Shown: positions 42,986 to 43,876 of the stretch, piece by piece
Numbering within the stretch: position 1 is the stretch's first letter
Layout: each line of letters begins with the position of its first letter
Assembly: GCA_028287035.1 (NCBI GenBank)
Contig: JAQBQL010000057.1
Coordinates: 1-43,876, forward strand
Source of the DNA: Labilithrix sp.
GTDB taxonomy: Bacteria > Myxococcota > Polyangia > Polyangiales > Polyangiaceae
DNA length: 43,876 nt
Direction of reading: 5' to 3'
Translations under genes and position numbers: made by a program
The notes under the pieces: model-generated
Databases searched by the model: none
Seen by the model: the letters and a program-made list of their open reading frames with translations, nothing else
What the model was told of the DNA's origin: nothing

Positions 42986-42997
42986 GCCTCCCGCGCG

Positions 42998-43876
42998 TCA
43001 GCGGCAGGTCGCGGGCTCACCGAGCGCGCGGTCGGCGGCCCGGCGCACCGGCAGGCGCGCGTCCTTGCTGCGCAGCGGGGCGAGGCGCGCCTCGAGATCC
43101 TTCGGGTGCAGCGCGCCGAGCGCCTCGATCGCGGCCATGCCGATGCGGTCGTCGCCCTCGTCGACCGGGTCGCGCGTGGCCAGCGCGAGCTTCGTGAGGC
43201 GATCGGCTGCATTCTGCATGCACATCGCGCCGAGGGTTCGCGCGGCCAGGGCCCGGACCTCGGGATCCTCCTTCTCGTCGTCGAGGCGGTCCCGGACCTT
43301 GCCGGCCTGCGCCGTCGCCTTGTGCTTGCCGAGCGACGCGAGCGCCGACATGCGCACGCGCGGGCTCCGGTCCTCGAGCGCCGTGACGAGCGCCCCCGTG
43401 GTGGACGCGTCCTGCGGGAGCGCGCCGAGCGCGTCGGTGGCGGCGACGCGCACGAACGTCCACGGATCGCGCTTGCTGGCCTCCGCGGCGGCGGCGATGC
43501 CGGCGGGCTGCGCCGAGCTGCCGATGACCTTGAAGGCCGCCTCGCGGACGCGCGGCTCCGGATCGGCGGCGGCGGCGACGACGTGCGGGAGGATCGGCGC
43601 GATGCCCGCGGAGAGCTCGACGGCGTGCGTGCGCACCGCCAGATCCGGGTCACGCCGCACGAGGTCGGCGAGCCGCGACAGCTCACCCTCGGTCGCGTCC
43701 GGAGCGCGGGCGAGCGCGGCGAGCGGCTGCGCGAGCAGGTAACGCGTCGGCATGTCGGGCGAGGCGCGGAGGAGATCGGCGATGGCCACGTCGGCCTCGG
43801 GCCGTAGCTCGGGGAGCTTCGCGGACGGCGCGCGCCGCAGATCGCGGCGCGCGACGGCCGGCAGCTCGCGGCTCGT
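42998..43876 (-). CDS. HEAT-repeat protein (5' end outside window)
   Basis: The frame is open from the window edge to the stop at 42998, giving at least 292 residues. It consists of helical HEAT/PBS-lyase-like repeats of about 32-37 aa with the pattern D(P/R)xxxVRxxAxxALG: DPEPRVREAAFKVIGSSA, DPWTFVRVAATDALGALP, DRSPRVRMSALASLGKHK, DPEVRALAARTLGAMC, RIGMAAIEALGAL. Such proteins serve as scaffolds for protein binding; no catalytic residues are visible. Convergent with pqqA, 12 bp between the stops. An internal GTG at 43789 is not needed as a start. Confidence 0.82.
   Translation of the reverse strand, partial: TSRELPAVARRDLRRAPSAKLPELRPEADVAIADLLRASPDMPTRYLLAQPLAALARAPDATEGELSRLADLVRRDPDLAVRTHAVELSAGIAPILPHVVAAAADPEPRVREAAFKVIGSSAQPAGIAAAAEASKRDPWTFVRVAATDALGALPQDASTTGALVTALEDRSPRVRMSALASLGKHKATAQAGKVRDRLDDEKEDPEVRALAARTLGAMCMQNAADRLTKLALATRDPVDEGDDRIGMAAIEALGALHPKDLEARLAPLRSKDARLPVRRAADRALGEPATCR

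Overview
The window is very GC-rich chromosomal DNA with codon use to match. Its gene content points to a myxobacterium, most likely of the Polyangiales type. The signs are three Hanks-type Ser/Thr kinases, a kinase next to a TPR/PEGA protein, many Cys-rich or Asp-rich lipoproteins, a STAND ATPase regulator with a C-terminal winged helix, and secreted wall hydrolases fused to propeller repeats. This assignment is inferred from family content; no rRNA or other phylogenetic marker was compared.

Layout. 1-867: 3' end of groEL and a bidirectional terminator. 869-6575: two secreted peptidoglycan hydrolases of different families that share an almost identical seven-repeat C-terminal module, then a STAND/winged-helix regulator. 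A perfect 11-bp tandem direct repeat lies between the hydrolase operon and the regulator gene. 6843-11143: a Cys-rich lipoprotein followed by an accessory island with an Imm40-like and an Imm74-like immunity gene, two members of an unnamed small protein family, degenerate sequence and a repeated palindrome; no toxin gene is visible. 11144-14792: recD2, a small membrane protein, a polysaccharide deacetylase. 14824-16833: a kinase fused to a zinc-binding anti-sigma motif, divergent from a sigma-70 family factor. 16859-21539: a lipoprotein divergent from a four-gene operon (kinase, TPR/PEGA protein, two lipoproteins) with GTGA overlaps. 21536-25262: feoA-feoB with a Fur-box-like site in the promoter, followed by a sensor histidine kinase. 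25278-27043: rplU-rpmA-HAD phosphatase with a clear promoter. 27186-34686: a c-type-haem-motif lipoprotein and a tamA-like/tamB pair. 34724-39251: a WXXGXW protein, a protein of unknown function, an hxpB-like phosphatase, two lipoproteins (one ExbD-like) and a third kinase. 39274-42985: pqqB-C-D-E plus a rhodanese, all joined by ATGA overlaps, with a divergent, unusually long pqqA. 42998-43876: a HEAT-repeat protein running off the edge.

Two patterns run through the window. Many genes have a -10-like hexamer only 7-12 nt before the start codon and little or no Shine-Dalgarno sequence, which suggests leaderless or near-leaderless transcripts. Other genes, including several lipoprotein genes and the ribosomal protein genes, have ordinary Shine-Dalgarno sites. 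Translational coupling by 4-nt overlaps is common within operons.

The most interesting items are the hydrolase-propeller pair with its probable regulator and operator, the orphan immunity island, the anti-sigma/kinase fusion facing a sigma factor, and the long divergent PqqA.
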